Assembly: GCF_040939455.1 (NCBI RefSeq)
Contig: NC_134104.1
Coordinates: 145,860,501-145,924,500 of the forward strand
DNA from: Microcebus murinus
Taxonomy: Eukaryota > Chordata > Mammalia > Primates > Cheirogaleidae
Direction: 5' to 3'
Length of the DNA stretch: 64,000 bases
Shown here: one piece after another, positions 1 to 61,689 of the stretch
Position numbering within the stretch: the stretch's first letter is position 1
How the letters are laid out: every line of letters starts with the position of its first letter
Notes under the pieces: generated by a model
Told to the model about the DNA's origin: nothing
Seen by the model: the letters and a program-made list of their open reading frames with translations, nothing else
The model's database searches: none
Translations under genes and position numbers: made by a program

Positions 1-379
1 AGAAAACAAAAAACCATGAAAACATTTACATCTCCCCTCTGGTGAACCAGATGGCAAATCTGGATATGACACAAAAAAATACCTGGACATTTTCACTTTG
101 TTCAGCAAATGGACTGAACATGGAGCCAGAAATATATACTTGGGCACCAGGACAATCTGTAAGAAGGACTTACTGTTTCACACGCTTTTCTTCTAGGCTG
201 TGACAGAAAGAGAGGAGGCAAGAAAAATAGATAGTAAATTTCAAGTTGACTTGAAAACTTTTACAAGTGAGAGTTTATATTACATAAAACTTATGAGACG
301 TCTACCCTAAGAAATTGCAAAATTTTGCCAAAGTTTCCTGGGCAAAGCAATCACTAAAAATAATACCTAAAATACATTG

Positions 380-565
380 AATGTTTTCTAATACCAGGTG
401 CGGTACTAAGATTAAATCCTTTAACTTCATAAGACCCATATGAGATAGGTACCATTTTTACTCCCATTTTACAAATAAAGAAACTGAAGATGAGAGAAGT
501 TAATTAACTTGCTCAAGTAGCAAGCAGAGGAAAGAGCCAAACTCCAGAGCAAGATTTAACAAGAA
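380..565 (-). repeat. MIR SINE fragment
   Basis: Reverse complement of MIR: a stretch reading CCATTTTACAAATAAAGAAACTG and then TTAACTTGCTCAAGTAGCAAG with AGAGCCAAACTCCAGAGC matches the conserved MIR core. Confidence 0.85.
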
Positions 566-779
566 CCAACCTGGTTTATTTGGAAACAGAAGACTTCTAG
601 ACTCTTATTTACTTTTTAAATTTACTGAATTTTTATTTAATATGCATGTGGGTTTTTTTCAGCATGTTAAACTTTTTTTCATGTATATTATATACTATTT
701 TATAGTATAAATGTTTAAGACAAAGTTTCAAACCTCAGAGAGAACAGAACTACCATGTACCTCAGAAGTATTTTGTGAG

Positions 780-900
780 AAGAGCACTGTCATTGCTGTT
801 TTGCAGATCAGTTAAGACCTTGGGGGCTCAGAGAAATGATGTGAATTCCCAAAGGGCAAAGGCTGACCGGGGACTTGAACCTGTAGCATGTGAATAACTC
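780..900 (-). repeat. MIR SINE fragment (weak)
   Basis: TTTTGCAGATCAGTTAAGACC, then GGGGCTCAGAGAAATGATG and GGGGACTTGAACCTG resemble the central part of MIR in minus orientation, strongly diverged. Confidence 0.5.
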
Positions 901-1002
901 CAGGTGTGTACGGTTGACTTGAGAATACTCCCCAAACCATGGCACACTGCCATCATTAGGCACTGATAGGGAATCTGAGAGATTCTATGGACATATTACA
1001 AT

Positions 1003-1350
1003 ATAGACGTCCCTCTGTATCTATGGGTTCTCCATCCATGGATTCAAACAACTGTGGATCAAAAATATTTGAAAAAAAAATTGCATCTGTGCTGAACATT
1101 GACAGACTTTATTTTTGTTTCCATTATGCCCTAAACAATACAGTATAACAGCTATTTACAAAGAATTTACATTGTATTAGGTATTATAAGTAATCCAGAG
1201 ATTATGAAAAGTATATGGGAGGATGTGCATAGGTTATATGCAAACTCTACACCATTTTATATCAGGGACTTGAGAATCCTCTGATTGATTTTGGTATCAT
1301 AGGAGGTCCTGTAACCATTCTCTCACAGAAACTGAGGGACAATTATACTT
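1003..1350. mobile_element. Tigger/MER2-type non-autonomous DNA transposon
   Basis: Starts GTCCCTCTGTATCTATGGG and ends with the inverted equivalent AAACTGAGGGACAATTATA. The interior reads CTAAACAATACAGTATAACA and GTATATGGGAGGATGTGCAT, which I recognise from the TcMar-Tigger MER2 family. The ends and full length look preserved. Confidence 0.8.
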
Positions 1351-2889
1351 ACATGGGGACAGAAATGAGAATTGGAATCAGGAATTTAAAAAGTGTTAAA
1401 CTTTTCATGTTGTCTAGGAGTTTTAGCAGAGATCTCAAAGGCTGAGAACAATATAGTAGGTGTCAAGGCTTTGTACAGTTTGAATAAAGATACCAATCTT
1501 TCCATACAGAAAATGCTAAGAGATTATTATTAAAGGAATTCTGCCAGGATCAGCCTCCTGGCAGTTACAAAAGAAAAGGCAAAGAACTAAATGGAAGATT
1601 GAAGATAAGAGTATCTTTGTGAGAGTTGAAAAGGTGCTGTGACATTTCCCTCCCCATGAGGAAGGAAAGGTGTATGTATTGCTGCATAACAAATTATGCC
1701 ATAACTTAGCCCCTTAAAATAACAAACGCTTATTATCTCACACAATTTCTGTAGATCAGGAATTGAGGAGCAGTTTAGCTCAGAGTCTCCCATGAGGTTG
1801 CAGATGTTATCTGATTAGCCAAGCTGAGGTCACATGTACACACTCTTAACTCTGAGGAAGCAAGAAAAAGTGAGCAACTGTCCTCACTTTCTGTGCTGGA
1901 AGCAACACTTACCACCACCAAGACACACACAGTGGGGAATTTCCCAAACACATGAAGAGGACTCAGATGGCAGACAGCAAAAAATTGAACCATAAAAATG
2001 TCAAACACAAAGTCCTCCCTTTGGCTGTCCAACACCAATATAACTATTGCTTCTATTGTTTATACTTGAAAAAAAAGTTGCTACTTAAAATACTGCAACT
2101 ATCCTTCATACACTCGAATATGTACTCACTGTGTCACTCTCCAAGCAAGTCAACCCAATGTTTCATCAGTTACCACATCCATCCATTCATCTCCAAATCT
2201 AGAACCTCCAGCTGATGTCCATTCCTCCTCTAGTCCTGTCCTGATGTCATATCCACATTCTGTAACATATAGACTAAATAATGAAGTTTATCAACAATAA
2301 CACTCTCCACATACAATAATGAAGTAAAAGCAAAAGAAAGAAAAAAGTTAGAACACATAAAATTATACATGACCCATCAAGAAAGAAAATACAAGTAAAG
2401 ATGACAGCTCTCATTTCTTCCCCTGATCACGAGGACTTCACCTCTGTTTATGACTTTCTTTCTTTACAGCTGTTCCATATTCCCCTTACTTTCAGCCAAT
2501 ACCTTCATTCCTAAGGGATCTAAGTGTTTGGTATATCTACTGCCTTAGAGATACACTAGCAAATCTATTTCTGCTTGATGATCAGGGTTAATCACTCCAG
2601 CCAATACCATAACCATCTTCTCCTTCACCTTCTTCTTCCCCTTTTGCTTACTCAATGACACAAGACATACAAAATGGTCAGATGGAAGTCTCAGCTCCAA
2701 ATCAATGGACCATTCTTTAGCTCTTGCTATAGTACAGTGCCATTTTGGGAAGAGTCACCCCTGGAGTACATCCTGCCCTGGGAGCCAATAGCCCTTATAT
2801 GTCTACATCCCTGGGGCCCCACCATCATCCTACCATGCCCACACAGAAGGCTGAAGTGCTGCAATCCTATCTAGACCCAGTGGTAGAAC
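1351..2889. other. Intergenic stretch without recognised gene
   Basis: 1660-1850 reads like a common mammalian repeat (GCTGCATAACAAATTATGCC, then CTTATTATCTCACACAATTTCTG), but I cannot name the family safely. 2400-2880 could be the 5' UTR of the adjacent L1. The ORFs here are short, without recognisable domains. Confidence 0.5.
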
Positions 2890-3485
2890 CATGATCCCAG
2901 TACTCAAACTGGGATCTGTTTTTAGTTATTTGTATTAAAAAATACAATGAAGGGCTTCAACAACAGACTAGATAAAGCAGATAAAACAATTTCTGAACTT
3001 GAAGATAGGTTTTTTGAAATAACTAAAAACAGACTTAAAGGAATGAAAAAGAATTTTAAAAGTCCATAGGACTTATAGGACACCATAATGCAATCAAATA
3101 TGCATATTCTGGGATTTAAAGAAGGTGAAGAAATGGTAAAAGGCATAGAAAATACATCTAATAAAATAATAGCTGAAAACTTCCCAAGACTTGGGAGAGA
3201 TATAGACATCCAGATCCAGGAAGCTCAAAATTCATCAAATATATTCAACCCATAAAGGTTCTCTCCAAGGCTCATTATAGTCAAAGTGTCAAAACTCAAA
3301 GACATACAGAGAATTTTAAAAACAGCAAGAGAAAAGTGTCAGGTCACATAGAAAGGAATCCCCATTAGACTAACATTGATTACAAATCACACAGAGACTA
3401 CACTACTGCAACTACCCAGAACAAAAGCCATAGCACACTACCCAATTAACACTATAGGACACATCTGCAATAAAAAGTCTTTCGC

Positions 3486-3810
3486 TGGCTCACGCCTGTA
3501 ATCCTAGCACTTTGGGAGGCCGAGGCGGGCGGATTGCTCAAGGTCAGGAGTTCAAAACCAGCCTGAGTGAGACCCCGTCTCTACCAAAAATAGAAATAAA
3601 TTAATTGGCCAACTAAAAATATATATACAAAAAATTAGCCGGGCATGGTGGCACATGCCTGTAGTCCCAGCTACTCGGGAGGCTGAGGCAGTAGGATCGC
3701 TGAGCCCCGGAGATTGAGGTTGCTGTGAGCCAGGCTGACGCCACGGCACTCACTCTAGCCTGGGCAACAAAGTGAGACTTTGTCTCAAAAAAAAAAAAAA
3801 AAAAAAAAAA
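3486..3810 (+). mobile_element. Strepsirrhine-type Alu, slightly 5'-truncated
   Basis: Lies between duplications AGTCTTTCGC (3476-3485 and 3811-3820) inside the L1 ORF1 region. Contains the lineage linker (TTAATTGGCCAACTAAAAAT) and a poly(A) tail. Confidence 0.95.
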
Positions 3811-5404
3811 AGTCTTTCGCCACAATAGCTACTCCAAGAAATTGGAAGAGGAGATTGTACCACCAGAGGCACAAATATCAACATAGGGACACACATTAAA
3901 AAAAAAGACAAAACAAGGAACTATAACACCTCCAAAGGAACATAACAATTCTCCAATAAAATCCCCAAAGAAAATCTCAGCAGATTTCTCAGCAGAATCT
4001 TACAGGCCAAGAGGGAATGGGATGATATATTCAAAGTACTGAAAGAAAAGGGGGAAAGATCCCCTGCATGCCAAAAATACTATACCCACCAAAGCTAATC
4101 TTCAGAAATGAAAGAGAAATAAAGCCTTTCTCAGAAAAGCAGAAACTAAAAAAATTTATAATAAGATCAGTCCCTCAAGAAATGCTTAAGGGGGTCTTGC
4201 ATCTGAGGGAAGGAAAATAACTACCAACCATGAAATCACACAAAAGTGTAAAACTCACTGGTTGAGCAGATACACAAATCAGAAGGTGAATCAAACTTTA
4301 TCACTACAGAAAACCACCAAACTGCAAAGATAAACAATAAGAGAGGAAGAAAGGAACATATACAAAACAACTAACAATTAATAAAATGACAAGAGTTAAG
4401 TCCTCGCCTACCAATAATAACCTTGAATGTTAACAGATTAAATTCCCCAACAAAAATAGACTGGCTGAATGGATTAAAAAAAATACACAACTATATGCTG
4501 CCTACAGAAACTCATTTCACCTACAAAGACACACATAGACTGAAAGCGAAGGGATAGAAAAAGATATTCCATACAAACAGAAAACAAAAATGAAGAGGTA
4601 TGGTTATATTAGACTTTAAGTCAAAAACTATAAAAACAAACTAAGAAGGTCACTATAAATGATAGAGGGATCAATTCAGCCAGAGTAACATTAATTGTGA
4701 ATATATATGTACCCATCACCAGAGGACCCAGATATATAAAGTAAATATTAGATCTAAAGGGAGACATACATTCCAATATAATGATAGTCGGGGACTTCAC
4801 CACTCACTCTGAGAATTAGACAGATAATGTACACAGACAATCAACAAAGAAATATAGGATTCAAACTGCACTATAGACCTAACAGACATTTCCAAAACAT
4901 TTTATCCCATAGCAGCAGAACACACATTCTTCTCATTAGCACATAGAACATACTCCTCCAGGACAGACCATCTGTTAGGCCACAAAACAAGTCTCAACAA
5001 ATTTTTAAAAAATCAAAATCATATTAAGTATCTTTGCTGACCACGATGGAATAAAACTAGGAATCTTTGGAAACAAGAGAAACTTTGGAAACTGTACAAA
5101 TATATAAAAATGAAAGAACATGGTCTTGAATGACCAATGGGTCAATGAAGAAATTAAGAAGGAAATTTAAAAATTTCTTGAAACAAACAAAAATAGAAAT
5201 ACAACATACCAAAACCTGTGAGACAGAGCAAAAGCATTACTAAGAGGGAAGTTTACAGCAAAAATACCTACATTTAAAAAGTAGAAAGATTTCAAATAAA
5301 AAAGCCAATGATGTACCTCAAGGAACCAGAAAAGAAAAAACAAAACAAACTCAGAATTAGTAGAATAACAAGAAAGGATTAGAGCAGAAATAAATGAAAT
5401 AGAG

Positions 5405-5735
5405 GCCGGGCGTGGTGGCTCACACTTGTAATCCTAGCACTCTGGGAGGCCGAGGCGGGAGGATTGCTCAAGGTCAGGAGTTAGAAACCAGCCTGAGCAA
5501 GAGCGAGACCCCATCTCTACTAGAAATAGAAAGAAATTAATTGGCCAACTAATATATTTAGAAAAATTAGCCAGGTATGGTGGCACATGCCTGTAGTCCC
5601 AGCTACTCGGGAGGCTGAGGCAGCAGGATTGCTTGAGCCCAGGAGTTTGAGGTTGCTGTGAGCTAGGCTGATGCCACAGCACTCACTCTAGCCTAGGCAA
5701 CAAAGAGAGACTCTGTCTCAAAAAAAATAAATAAA
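5405..5735 (+). mobile_element. Strepsirrhine-type Alu, full length
   Basis: Begins GGCCGGGCGTGGTGGCTCAC; target duplication ATAAATGAAATAGAG at 5390-5404 and again at 5736-5750. Inserted in the L1 ORF2 region. Confidence 0.95.
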
Positions 5736-8700
5736 ATAAATGAAATAGAGACCAAACAAAAAAAAATACAAAAGATGAACAAAACAAAAATTTGTTTCCT
5801 TGAAAAGATAAACAAAATCAACAAACCACTAGCTAGACTAAGAAAAAGAGTGAAAAGACACAGAGAAATAAAATCAGAAATGAAAAAGGAGATATTATAA
5901 CTGATCCTACAAAAATACAAAGGATCATTAGAGACTATCATGGACAACTACATGCCAAGAAAATGAAAAATCTAAAGGAAATGGATAAATTCCTGGACAC
6001 TTAAAAACCTATCAATATTGAACCAGGAAAAAATAGAAAAACCTGAACAGACAACTAACAATCAACAAGACTGAGACAGTAATAAAAAGTCTTCCAACAA
6101 AGAAAAGCCCAGGACAAGATGGCTTCACTGCTAAATTCTGCCAAACATTTAAAAAAGAACTAAAACTATGTTTTTTCTCAAATTATTCCAAAAAATTGAA
6201 GGGGAGGAATTCTTTCAAAATCATTCTACATAGCCAGTATTACCCTAATACCAAAACCAGACAAGGACACAACAACAACAACAAAAGCTACAGTCAGTAA
6301 GCCTGATGAACATAGGTGCAAAAACCCTCAAAAAAAAAAAAAAAAGAAATAACTGAATCTAACAACATCAAAAAGATTATATACTACAATGAACTGGAAT
6401 TTATCCCAGGAATGCGAAGATAGTTCAACATACGCAAATCAATAAATGTGAAATATCATATCAACAGAATGAAGGATATAAACAATATGATCAGGTCAGT
6501 AGATTCAGAAAAATCACTGATAAAATTCAACATCCTTTCATGATAAAAACTCTCAACAATTAGGTATAGAAGAAACATACCTCAATAGAATAAAGATCAT
6601 ACATGACAAACCCACAGCTAACATCATACTGAATAGTGAAAAGTTGAAAGTTTTTCTCTAAGAACTGGAACAAGACAAAGATGCCTACTTTCACCATTCT
6701 TATCTGACACAGTTACAGAGATTCTAGCCAGAGTAATTAGACGAGAGAAAGAAAGTGCATCCAAACTGGAAAGCAGAACATCCAATTGTCCTTGTTTTCA
6801 GATGACATGGTCTTATACATAGAGAAACCTAAAGACTCCACCAAAAAACTATTAGAACTGATAACAAATTTAGTGAAGTCATAGGATGCAAAATTGACAT
6901 ACAAAAATCAGTAGCATTTCTATGTACTGATAACAAACTAGTTGAAAAAAAAATCAAGAAAGCAATCCCATTTACAATAGCCAAAAAATAAAATACCTAC
7001 AAATCAATTTAACCCAGGAGGTCAAAGACCTGTACAATTAAAATTATAGAAGAAATTGAAGAGGGCATAAAAAATGGAAAGACATCCATATCCCTGGATT
7101 GAATCAATATTGTTAAAATTACCAAATACCCAAAGTGATCTACAGATTCAATGCAATTCCTATCAAAATACCAATGACATTCTTCACAGAAATAGATAAA
7201 ATTTCTAACATTCATATAGAACCCCCAAAGACTGCAAATAGCCAAAGCAATCCTGAGCAAAAAGAACAAAGCTAGAGGAATCACACTACCTAACCTCAAA
7301 ATATACTACAAAGCTATAGTAACTAAAACAGCAAAGTACTGGCATAAAAACAGACACAAAGATCAATGGAAAAGCATAGAGAACCTAAAAATAAATCCAC
7401 ATATTTACAGCCAACTTATTTTTGACAAAGGCACCAAAAAAATATACTGGGGAAAAGACAGCCTTTTCAATGAATAGTGTTGGGAAAACTGGATAGTCAT
7501 ATGAAGAAAAATGAAACTAGATCCCTACCTTTCAACATTTACAAAATCAACTCAAAATGAATTAAAGACCTAAATGTAAGACCCCAAACTATGAAGCTAC
7601 TATAAGAAAATATAGGGGAAATGCTTCAGGACATTGGTCTGGGCAAAGATTTTTATCAAAAGCATACATAAAAACAAAAACAGACAAATGGGATTACATC
7701 AAACTAAAAAGCTTTACACAGCAAAAGAAACAATCAACAGAGTAAAAAGACAACTTACAAAATAGGAGAAAATATTTACAAAGTATTCATATGACAGTGG
7801 ATAAACATCTAAAATATACTAGGAACTAAAACATCTTGACAACAATAATAATAATCCAATTTTTTAAATGGGCAAATGATTGGAATACTCATTTCATTGA
7901 AAAAGACATACAAATGGCCAAGACGTATGTGAAAAAGTGCTCAATATCACTAATCATCAGGGAAATGCAAATCAAAACCATAATGAGATATCAACCACAA
8001 TGAGATATCTCATTGTGTTAGAATGGCTATTATCAAAAAGACAAAAACAATAACAAATACTGGTGAAGATGCAGAGAAAAGGGAACTCATATACATTGTT
8101 GGTGGGAATGTAAATTAGTATAGCCATTATGGAAAACAGTATGGAGATTCCTCAAAAAAATAAAAATAGAACTGTCATATTATCCAGCAATCCCAATATG
8201 GGATATATGTCCAGAGGAAAGTAAATCAGTATGCCAAAGAGATATCTGCACGCCCATATTTATTGCAGCACTATTCACAATAGCTAAGATATGAAATCAA
8301 CCTAAGTATCCATCAACAGAGGAAACGATAAAGAAAATGGGGCATATATACACAATGAAATACTATTTCGCCATAAAAAAGAATGAAATCCTATTTGCAG
8401 CAACATGGATAAGCCTGGAGGACATCATGTTGAGTGAAATAAACCAGGCACAGAGAGATAAATACTGCATGTTCTCACTCACATGTAAAAGCTAAATAAA
8501 TTGATCTCATAGAAGTATAGAATAGAATAGTGGTAACTAGAGGCTGGGAAGAGTAAGGTTGAGGGAAGGTTAGGTGGAGATTACTTAATAGATATGAAGT
8601 TACCATTAGATAGGAGAAATAAGTTCTAGTGTTCTAAAGCACTTCACGGTGACTATAGTTAATAATTTATTCTATATTTTCAAATAGCTAGAAAAGAGAT

Positions 8701-8807
8701 TGAATGTTTCTATCACAAAGAAATGATAAATGTTTGAGGTGATGGATATGCAAATTATCCTCATTTGATCATTACACATTGTATACAGGTATCAAAGTAT
8801 CACCCTT

Positions 8808-9103
<296 letters not shown>

Positions 9104-9160
9104 AACAAAGTATCGCCCTTTACCCCATACATACATGCAATTATTACATATCAATTAAAA

Positions 9161-10700
9161 TTTAACAAATACATCCACAAATTTGTTGACACTTTTCCCA
9201 TTAAAAAAAAGTTATCTAACTCCCTCTCTTTAGACATTGATAGTCTTAATGACTAAGTTCTAATGAACTGCCTATGGTTTGAAGTGACACTGCATGACTT
9301 CCACTTTTAGTTTAGAAAAGGCATTACTGCTTCCAGTGAGGTTTTTCTCTCTTACAATGTTCACCCTTAGAACCCACCTACTATTAATATATTGTGAGGA
9401 AACAGACAGTCCTGTGGAAAGACCATGAGTAAGAGTTCTAGCCACAGCTTTACCTAAGGACTTGGCCAACACCGGGATCAGTTACCAGACATCTGAGGGA
9501 GTGGACCTTTGGATGACTTCAGCTTCCAACTTTTTAGTTGCTCCAGCTAGCGTCAAGTAGAGAGTGGAACAGAGTTAGGCTGTTCTCACCAAGTCCTGCA
9601 CAAATTACAGATGTGTAAGCAAAGCAAATGTTGTAATTGTTTTAAAGCACTATGCTTGAGGGTGGTCATACAACAATACATCAAATGAACAGGAAGAAAG
9701 AGTACCAAATATTGGACACAAGTTCAGAGTATATACTGCACCCTACAGGACAGCACCAAAAAGGGTTATCTTCCAGAAGGAATCATAACTAAGTCTTCAA
9801 TATAGCTTTAATAGGACATGGTACTTCTTGGTGATAGAGTACACAATTATACCAATAAATGCCATGGGCAATAGCTTAATGCATTACTTCATTACAGAGT
9901 GATTTTTTTTGCCAGAAACAATATGGCATGAGATACAATGATAGTGTATAAAGCATTTAGTAAGCCCTTTGATGGCTGTGTTGGCAGAAGTAAAACAAGC
10001 AGGGAAAACAAAATCTAAATCTAGAATATTATAGTATATTTTAGAAATGACAAGTAACAACCCCTCCTCCCCACCAAATAATGGGGGAGGGCCAATGGAA
10101 TAAATAGACCTGCCTACACATGGTTGGCTGATCCTTCTGGAGCATATATATCAACTCAGAACTAGCCACTGCTGCTGAACCTAAACACTCAGCAAAGTGG
10201 CTTAGTGATCCCATGCATAGCTCCAATCCTATTCCCATTGCCATTTCATTCATGATTCCACTGAGTAAGCACTGAGCCTGGAAAAGGAAGATACTTCCAT
10301 GCACAGAGCAGTTCATTTTCATCCATGTGATTCTTAAAGATTCATTCTGAGAGATCCACCACCATATCTCTTCCTGAGTCTTTCTTGTCACCAGCTCTCC
10401 AATCTTGCTCTTGCTATGTCCTTGACAAACTAGTCAAACAATTATCCTCTGCCCCTGAATTGATCATGAATTATTATAGTTATCTCTCCTTTCAGGAAAA
10501 GTGAACATCAAGACGTATTGCTGGAAATTCTGCCCACTAAAAGAACTTCACAACTTCAACATTCTTCAGGTCCAAAGCAGGGCTACAACAATACAACAAT
10601 CCATTTCTCATAAGTACCAGCATATCATGCAGAGCAATATACTTGCATGGTGCCTGGCACATCATGGGTGCTCAATAGATACTTGTTGAATAAATTTTTT
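9161..10700. other. Intergenic stretch, mostly unassigned
   Basis: No exon or recognised gene. An ORF at 10041-10391 on the minus strand has no domain I know. The end, about 10640-10700 (GTGCCTGGCACATCATGGGTGCTCAATAGA), is an L2 or MIR 3' end. Confidence 0.5.
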
Positions 10701-10704
10701 TAAA

Positions 10705-11330
10705 TGTAGATCTATCTCTCCCCTGCTTAAGTCCCTTCAATAGCTTCCCTTTGGTCTAAAACATTTTGCTGCATGTGACCTTGCATTCTTCTTTCTTTTT
10801 GTCTCTGTACTCTAAGCCTTGGCCTTCAGTTCCTGGAATGTTCCATACTTCCTCCTGCCCCTAGATCTTTGTTCAGGCTGTTCCCTCTCCTTGCCCAGAT
10901 GACTCCATCCTTCAGGTCTTGATTCAAGAATCACTCCCTGGCCAGGCGCGGTGGCTCATGCCTGTAATCCTAGCACTCTGGGAGGCCGAGGCGGGAGGAT
11001 TGCTTGAGCCTAGGAGTTTGAGAGTTTGAGCTTACTGTGAGCTAGGCTGAAACCACAGCACTCTAACCTGGGCAACAGAGTGAGACCCTGTCTCAAAAAA
11101 AAAAAAAAAAGAACTTCCTGTCTTATAACCATCTTTCTTCAGATTACTTATCACCATATTCATATATATGTTTAATGAATTGCTGTCCCATCCTGGGACT
11201 CTAAGTTCTATGACTTTGCGCACTCACCACTGATTGCTCAGCACCTAACATGGTGCCTGGCACTTAGTAGGTGCTAAATAATATTTTTGTTGAATAAATG
11301 AATTCATGAATAAATGAATTCATCTGTAAT
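10705..11330 (+). repeat. L2 LINE 3' end, split by an Alu
   Basis: The L2 3' region is readable as CCTTCAATAGCTTCCC, then GTTCCTGGAATGTTCC and CAGGCTGTTCCCTC, and after the Alu resumes to AACATGGTGCCTGGCACTTA and TTGTTGAATAAATGA. The Alu at 10941-11111 interrupts it. Confidence 0.85.
10941..11111 (+). mobile_element. Internally deleted Alu (about 170 bp)
   Basis: The left-arm start (GGCCAGGCGCGGTGGCTCAT) runs to GGATTGCTTGAGCC and then straight into right-arm text (AGTTTGAG, CTGTGAGCTAGGCTGA). The linker and about half of each arm are missing. Probably recombination between the two similar arms. Confidence 0.85.
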
Positions 11331-11494
11331 AAAAGATAGTAGAGATAATTTATAAATTATCACTTATAGTTTTGCTTAAGAAGCTTTCTGTCACTTCAAT
11401 TTTTACTCCACTAATTCACATTTTTTTATTTGAAAAACAAGGCATTTGTCAAGATAACTTTTCTAGGTGTTTATATACTAGTAGTACACAATAG

Positions 11495-12580
<1,086 letters not shown>

Positions 12581-12718
12581 AGGTACTTCTATCTCACCAC
12601 ATGACCACCGGCCACAGCAACGAAGAGCGCTTGGAAAGCCCACGACCACACTACCTTCAGCAGCACTACTGCCCCCGGCCAAAGGGGAAGTGGCAGGACA
12701 TCCGCCCGGCCCGAGCCA

Positions 12719-12737
12719 GTTCCGGAAGTGACGTAGG
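12719..12737 (+). promoter_or_regulatory. WDR48: ETS plus CRE/ATF composite site
   Basis: CCGGAAGTG (ETS/GABP-type) runs directly into TGACGTA (CRE/ATF-type), sharing the TG, so together CCGGAAGTGACGTA at 12722-12735. Such sites sit at or just upstream of transcription starts in CpG promoters. It is only about 20 bp upstream of the start codon, which suggests a very short 5' UTR. Confidence 0.75.
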
Positions 12738-12753
12738 AGTGTCAACATGCAAG

Positions 12754-59757
<47,004 letters not shown>

Positions 59758-60302
59758 AGGGTGGGCTAATGCTCCTGGGTATTCATTTACTACCTTCCTC
59801 TATGGCCCCAAGAGTAGTCCTAGGAAGCCCACTGAGCCCCAACGGGAGCAAGACTCCTAACGGCCGACTTGGTATGGACCGAGATTATCTTTCAATTGAA
59901 GTGACTAATTGAGATGTAATATAGAAACCAGTCTCCACGTGTAGATTAAGCTGTCCCCAGAGGAGCAGAGTGCAAGAGCAGAAGAGCCCCAAGCAGACAC
60001 TGTCTTGCGAGATGTACAGAGAACTCACAACAGGCCAGTGCAGACTTTGCTTCCTCCTTTTGTTTCAAAGGACCTTATCTTTGTTAGCACTTGTTAGTGA
60101 CACATTGATCAGGACGCATCTGTCACTGTGTTTCGACTTCAAACCCACACACTCTGTAGCTTTTCTAAGAGCGTACATTCCATTCATGCAGTAGCTATGA
60201 AGGCTTTTTCCAAGTTTGTCATAAAAAAAAATTGTTTTCACCATTTAAGATATTTTTAATGGGAATTTGCTGTTGCACAATTTGAGAACCAGCCCGTTTC
60301 AT

Positions 60303-60308
60303 AATAAA
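60303..60308 (+). terminator. WDR48: Proximal poly(A) signal AATAAA
   Basis: AATAAA about 550 bp after the stop, followed 10-30 bp later by a GT/T-rich stretch (TGTTGGGCTTGTTTTT). Probably ends a short WDR48 mRNA form. Confidence 0.7.
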
Positions 60309-61658
60309 TGATCAATGTTGGGCTTGTTTTTAATATTGCATCTCAGATGTGTTCTTGTAGGAAGATGTGTTGAAATTCCAGGTGCTGGAATCACAGCACT
60401 TGGACTGCTGGGCCAGAGTTTGCGCAGCCCGTGCCTAGCGATGCTGCGCTCCCCCATGATGCCCTGGCTGTGCAGCAGCCCCGGGGAGGTGCAGCGGTCC
60501 CCCTTCCTCCACTGTGTCCAGTTTTATTTATAGGCAAAGCCAGCTGAGACCACAGGGTCTTGCTCTAGTGAGCAGCATGACATCATCAAAACCTAAGACC
60601 ATGATGAAGTTTTAATTTCATTCAAATGTTACTTAAAACTTACAGTGTCAGAGTAAAGGGATATCATAGTGAGTTAATTTGATATTCATAACCTAGAAGT
60701 ATACATATTTGTTTTTCCAAAGTTTTATATGCAGGTTTTTGTTGTACCTGTATCCTGATCTTCTTTTCACTGTTCTTTCTAACAATCTAAAGCTTTCATA
60801 GAATCATTTGGATCTTGTACAGAATATAACTTATTGGGGATAAACACTTCAACTTTTGGCAGAAAATACTTTGGATTTCCCCAAGGTCATTTGTATTCAG
60901 ACTAGATCAATGGTCCACCCCCATAAAACTGCATAAGACAAGCCTCCTGTACGAAGCCAGAAGCACAAGTGCCTTCAGAGGGCAGTTTATTCCAGTCCAG
61001 TCGCCTCCCCAGCTTGTGTGTGGCTTGTCCCCACAATAGCAGGGACTGGGGAGGGGGTGGGGGAAGGTTTTTTTCTTTTCTATATCTTCACAGGTTCAGC
61101 TGGGGGCAGCTGATGGGCCCAGGTCCATACTTTACTTATGAGATATTCTGATCCGCACAACTACAGAGACAGGGTTCCCTCACTGCTGGCCAGCTTCCTT
61201 TGGAAAGTGGACAAGCCATTGTCTCCTACACTTTGAAGAAGTGAGCAAAGACGTGGCCACATTTCCAATGAACTGAAATGGTCATTTTCCCTTCCTCAGA
61301 GAGCAACCAGCTTCTTTTTTTTAAAAGTCCTTTCTATCTATCTGTTGGATACAACAGTGCACTTTTGGTGTACATTTTTTAGCAATAGTTGTGAATTAAT
61401 GGCAAAAAAAAAAAATTACCAGCCCCAAGTTGTGTTTGCACGAGGGGCCTTTGAGCTGAAGAAATGGGTTTTGCTGGGTTATTTTGCCCTGTGTGCTGAG
61501 CCTTGGGTGGCTGCGCTCCCTTCCTGTCATAGATCTGACCCCTGGCATGATTGTACATTTTTCCCCCTCCAGTCAAACCAGTAAGTAATACAATTTCCAG
61601 AAAATTTGACAGTCTGCAATGCCAAAAGAGTAAAAATCTGTATTTCACAGTTGTATAG

Positions 61659-61664
61659 AATAAA
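61659..61664 (+). terminator. WDR48: Distal poly(A) signal AATAAA
   Basis: AATAAA 1.9 kb after the stop. Cleavage would fall near 61680. It faces a minus-strand AATAAA at 61700-61705. Confidence 0.7.
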
Positions 61665-61689
61665 GGCTTTAGTTAAAATATTTCAAAGT

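Noticed and set aside
380..565. tRNA gene suggested by the MIR copy
   Set aside because: MIR descends from a tRNA but this copy is a diverged fragment, without a foldable cloverleaf or intact A and B boxes.
10041..10391. Minus-strand ORF of 116 codons
   Set aside because: No domain or signal I recognise, Trp and Met content is odd, no splice or promoter context, and it lies in intergenic repeat-rich DNA. Probably chance or an unrecognised old repeat.
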